64,000 bases of DNA, taken from Oleiphilus messinensis (GTDB lineage: Bacteria; Pseudomonadota; Gammaproteobacteria; Pseudomonadales; Oleiphilaceae). The DNA lies in assembly GCF_002162375.1 (NCBI RefSeq), contig NZ_CP021425.1, positions 2,663,501-2,727,500 of the forward strand. Reading direction: 5' to 3'. Positions 62,551 to 64,000 of the stretch are shown here, in pieces. Every line of letters starts with the position of its first letter. The stretch's first letter is position 1. A program made the position numbers and the translations under genes. Under the pieces are notes generated by a model, which had not been told where the DNA came from, searched no databases, and worked only from the letters and a program-made list of their open reading frames with translations.

Positions 62551-63463
62551 ATGCGTTACATGCTGTTTTTTAAAATCTTGATTCTTTCTTTGATGATGAC
62601 AGGCTGTGCGACTTATAAAATGACTTTGCCTGCTCCCGTCAAATCGGACGACATAAACATAGAATACAATGATAAACCGTTGTCAGGGTGGAATGAATTA
62701 CCGCTGGGAGCATATCGTGTACCAGATAGCCAAGTTATTATTACCGGTCACCAGAAAGGTGCCGCTGCCGGGTTGTTATTCGGTGTTGTCGGTGTGGCGG
62801 TTGCTGATGCCGTAAATACAGCTGTTGGAAAAGCTACGGTAGAAAATCTGGAGAGAAGCTTACAGATTTCGTTAACTACGCAAGCTCAAACGGTAACTAG
62901 AAGGATGATTTTTGAAAAGGGGTTAGAAAATCGCTTTTCGACGTCGCAGGATCATACAGAACAAACGCTATCTGTTTCAAGTGCAGTGATAATAACTTTT
63001 ATAAATGACATCGAAGTTCGACCCTATGTGCAGTTAAAAGCAGAATTGATTGATAATCGTTCATCTAAAACGATCTGGAGTACTCGTTATATTGCTTCAA
63101 CAGGAAAGCCTCACCGATTAGCAGGGAATGATAGTTATACATTTGATGATGGAGCTTTATTGAAAAAGCAATATAACTACGGCACTGGAACATGCTATTG
63201 AATTCATGCTTAAAGATGCAGCGTCCCCGTTATCCCGGGATGACACTGAGCTTACGATGATGCAGAGTTATTTTCCTTATCTAAAACAGAAGGTAGAGAG
63301 CGTTGGCTATTTAGTGAGTGAGGACGTAGAGTCAATCGTATTTATTCCTAAAATTGGCGATGCATCACTCCTTGCAGGTGTTCACATTATTGACAAATCA
63401 GTGACGATATTTCGAGATGCTACTGAAAATGACTCTTACTTTAAAATTGTTGGTACGCCATGA
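62551..63463 (+). pseudogene. Lipoprotein gene broken by a frameshift
   Basis: The first frame (62551-63201) starts MRYMLFFKILILSLMMTGC, a clear lipoprotein signal, and continues with GAAAGLLFGVVGVAVADAVN. At about 63160-63170 the run of five A residues (TTGAAAAAGC) shifts the frame. Removing one A lets the protein read on as LEHAIEFMLKDAASPLSRDD into the second frame (63206-63463), a natural continuation giving about 303 residues. Either a real mutation or a homopolymer error. Function unknown. Confidence 0.8.
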
Positions 63464-63561
63464 TTTGCCGCTCAAGATACATGTTATCGACGCAAGGCCA
63501 ATACATTGCCTTATTTCAACCCCAGCCGCTATTTTACTCGACACGCTACTTCTATCAGAAT

Positions 63562-64000
63562 GTGAATTTCGGAAAAAAGGGAACGGGAATTTTTAAAGGG
63601 AAGATAATTAAAGTTGTATTTCTTGCACTGTTTTCCCTTTTGACCATAGGGTGTTCCATTCAAAAGGTGATCGTTAACTCCCCCGGTCTTCAGGAGTCTC
63701 TTGAGCAGTCCGAAAACCTCCAAATAAAGGACCTTCGTCCCGAGGCCGAAAAGGACAGAGAGATATTTAGTTTATTTATCTTAAGTGAGGCCTATGGTAC
63801 CTCTCGGCAGGGAGATATGACAGAACCTCCGCCTTTAAGAATTCTTCAGCATCGTATCTATGATAAGTACGTAAATGAAGCACGGTTACCCGAGGTAAAG
63901 GTTTACCATTTTGTTACATATATGAATATGCAGGCCGAGCTCCGAAAACTTTCCACCAGCATTGCTTTGAATCAAATAACTGGTTTGGCCTTTCCGTTAC
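63562..64000 (+). CDS. Lipoprotein gene, incomplete at window end
   Basis: An open frame runs off the window end. The likely start is GTG at 63562, giving a basic head, then IIKVVFLALFSLLTIGCSIQ (lipobox IGC). The frame is open upstream to an ATG at 63481, but that would put forty residues before the signal. The mature part contains DREIFSLFILSEAYG and ARLPEVKVYHFVTYMNMQ. It follows the broken lipoprotein gene by 98 bp. Family not recognised. Confidence 0.65.
   Translation, partial: MNFGKKGTGIFKGKIIKVVFLALFSLLTIGCSIQKVIVNSPGLQESLEQSENLQIKDLRPEAEKDREIFSLFILSEAYGTSRQGDMTEPPPLRILQHRIYDKYVNEARLPEVKVYHFVTYMNMQAELRKLSTSIALNQITGLAFPL

Overview
The window looks like chromosome from a Gram-negative gammaproteobacterium, probably an aquatic or marine one. 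Supporting genes include a MexEF-type RND efflux pump with LysR regulators, an orphan Hcp, a 7TM-DISM hybrid histidine kinase, a KefC-type antiporter, an FmdB protein, a class I HMG-CoA reductase and many Sec or lipoprotein signals. Genus cannot be fixed from the sequence alone. No rRNA, tRNA or CRISPR array was seen.

Layout. 0.1-9.2 kb: an exported protein, an orphan Phd-type antitoxin, a MexF/MexE-like pump operon (minus strand) and a NodD/MexT-type LysR gene (plus strand). An IS1380-family element now lies between pump and regulator, with a nod-box-like site left on the pump side. 9.2-10.4 kb: a deletion scar joining the 3' ends of a LuxR regulator and a formamidase gene, followed by intact fmdB. 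10.5-25.9 kb: mostly single genes (binding protein, KefC, Hcp, a second paralogous LysR, thioredoxin, a hybrid kinase with a damaged ATPase domain, class II aldolase, a TetR/old-yellow-enzyme unit with palindromic operators, HMG-CoA reductase, a TPR protein, MerR). 26-31.9 kb: a two-gene surface-protein operon (a small protein and a 1067-residue DUF11 repeat protein sharing an N-terminal module) and a pair of duplicated small unknown genes. 32-45.8 kb: alpha/beta hydrolase with MerR, a 1756-residue Ser/Thr kinase-ATPase-GAF-histidine kinase, an acyl-CoA dehydrogenase, a Spo0M protein, an anchored flavodoxin, an AraC regulator and two tandem YcjY-like hydrolases.

46-64 kb is the most dynamic part. 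It holds decayed nifB and nifX fragments, a modC TOBE-domain remnant beside an intact molybdopterin oxidoreductase/TetR unit, a 70-bp MITE-like hairpin abutting a frameshifted IS630 element, and the C-terminal codons of a NifS-type cysteine desulfurase. Together these suggest an ancestor carrying nitrogen-fixation and molybdate-uptake genes that were later lost. The nifS scar forms part of two direct repeats of about 240 bp. The repeats flank a cassette of about 3.6 kb containing a VapBC-like toxin-antitoxin pair and two adjacent genes of an unrecognised family that appear to be divergent paralogs. This cassette is the best candidate for an undescribed mobile or defence-like unit, but its function cannot be read from the sequence. 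The window ends in two lipoprotein genes, one frameshifted and one cut by the edge.
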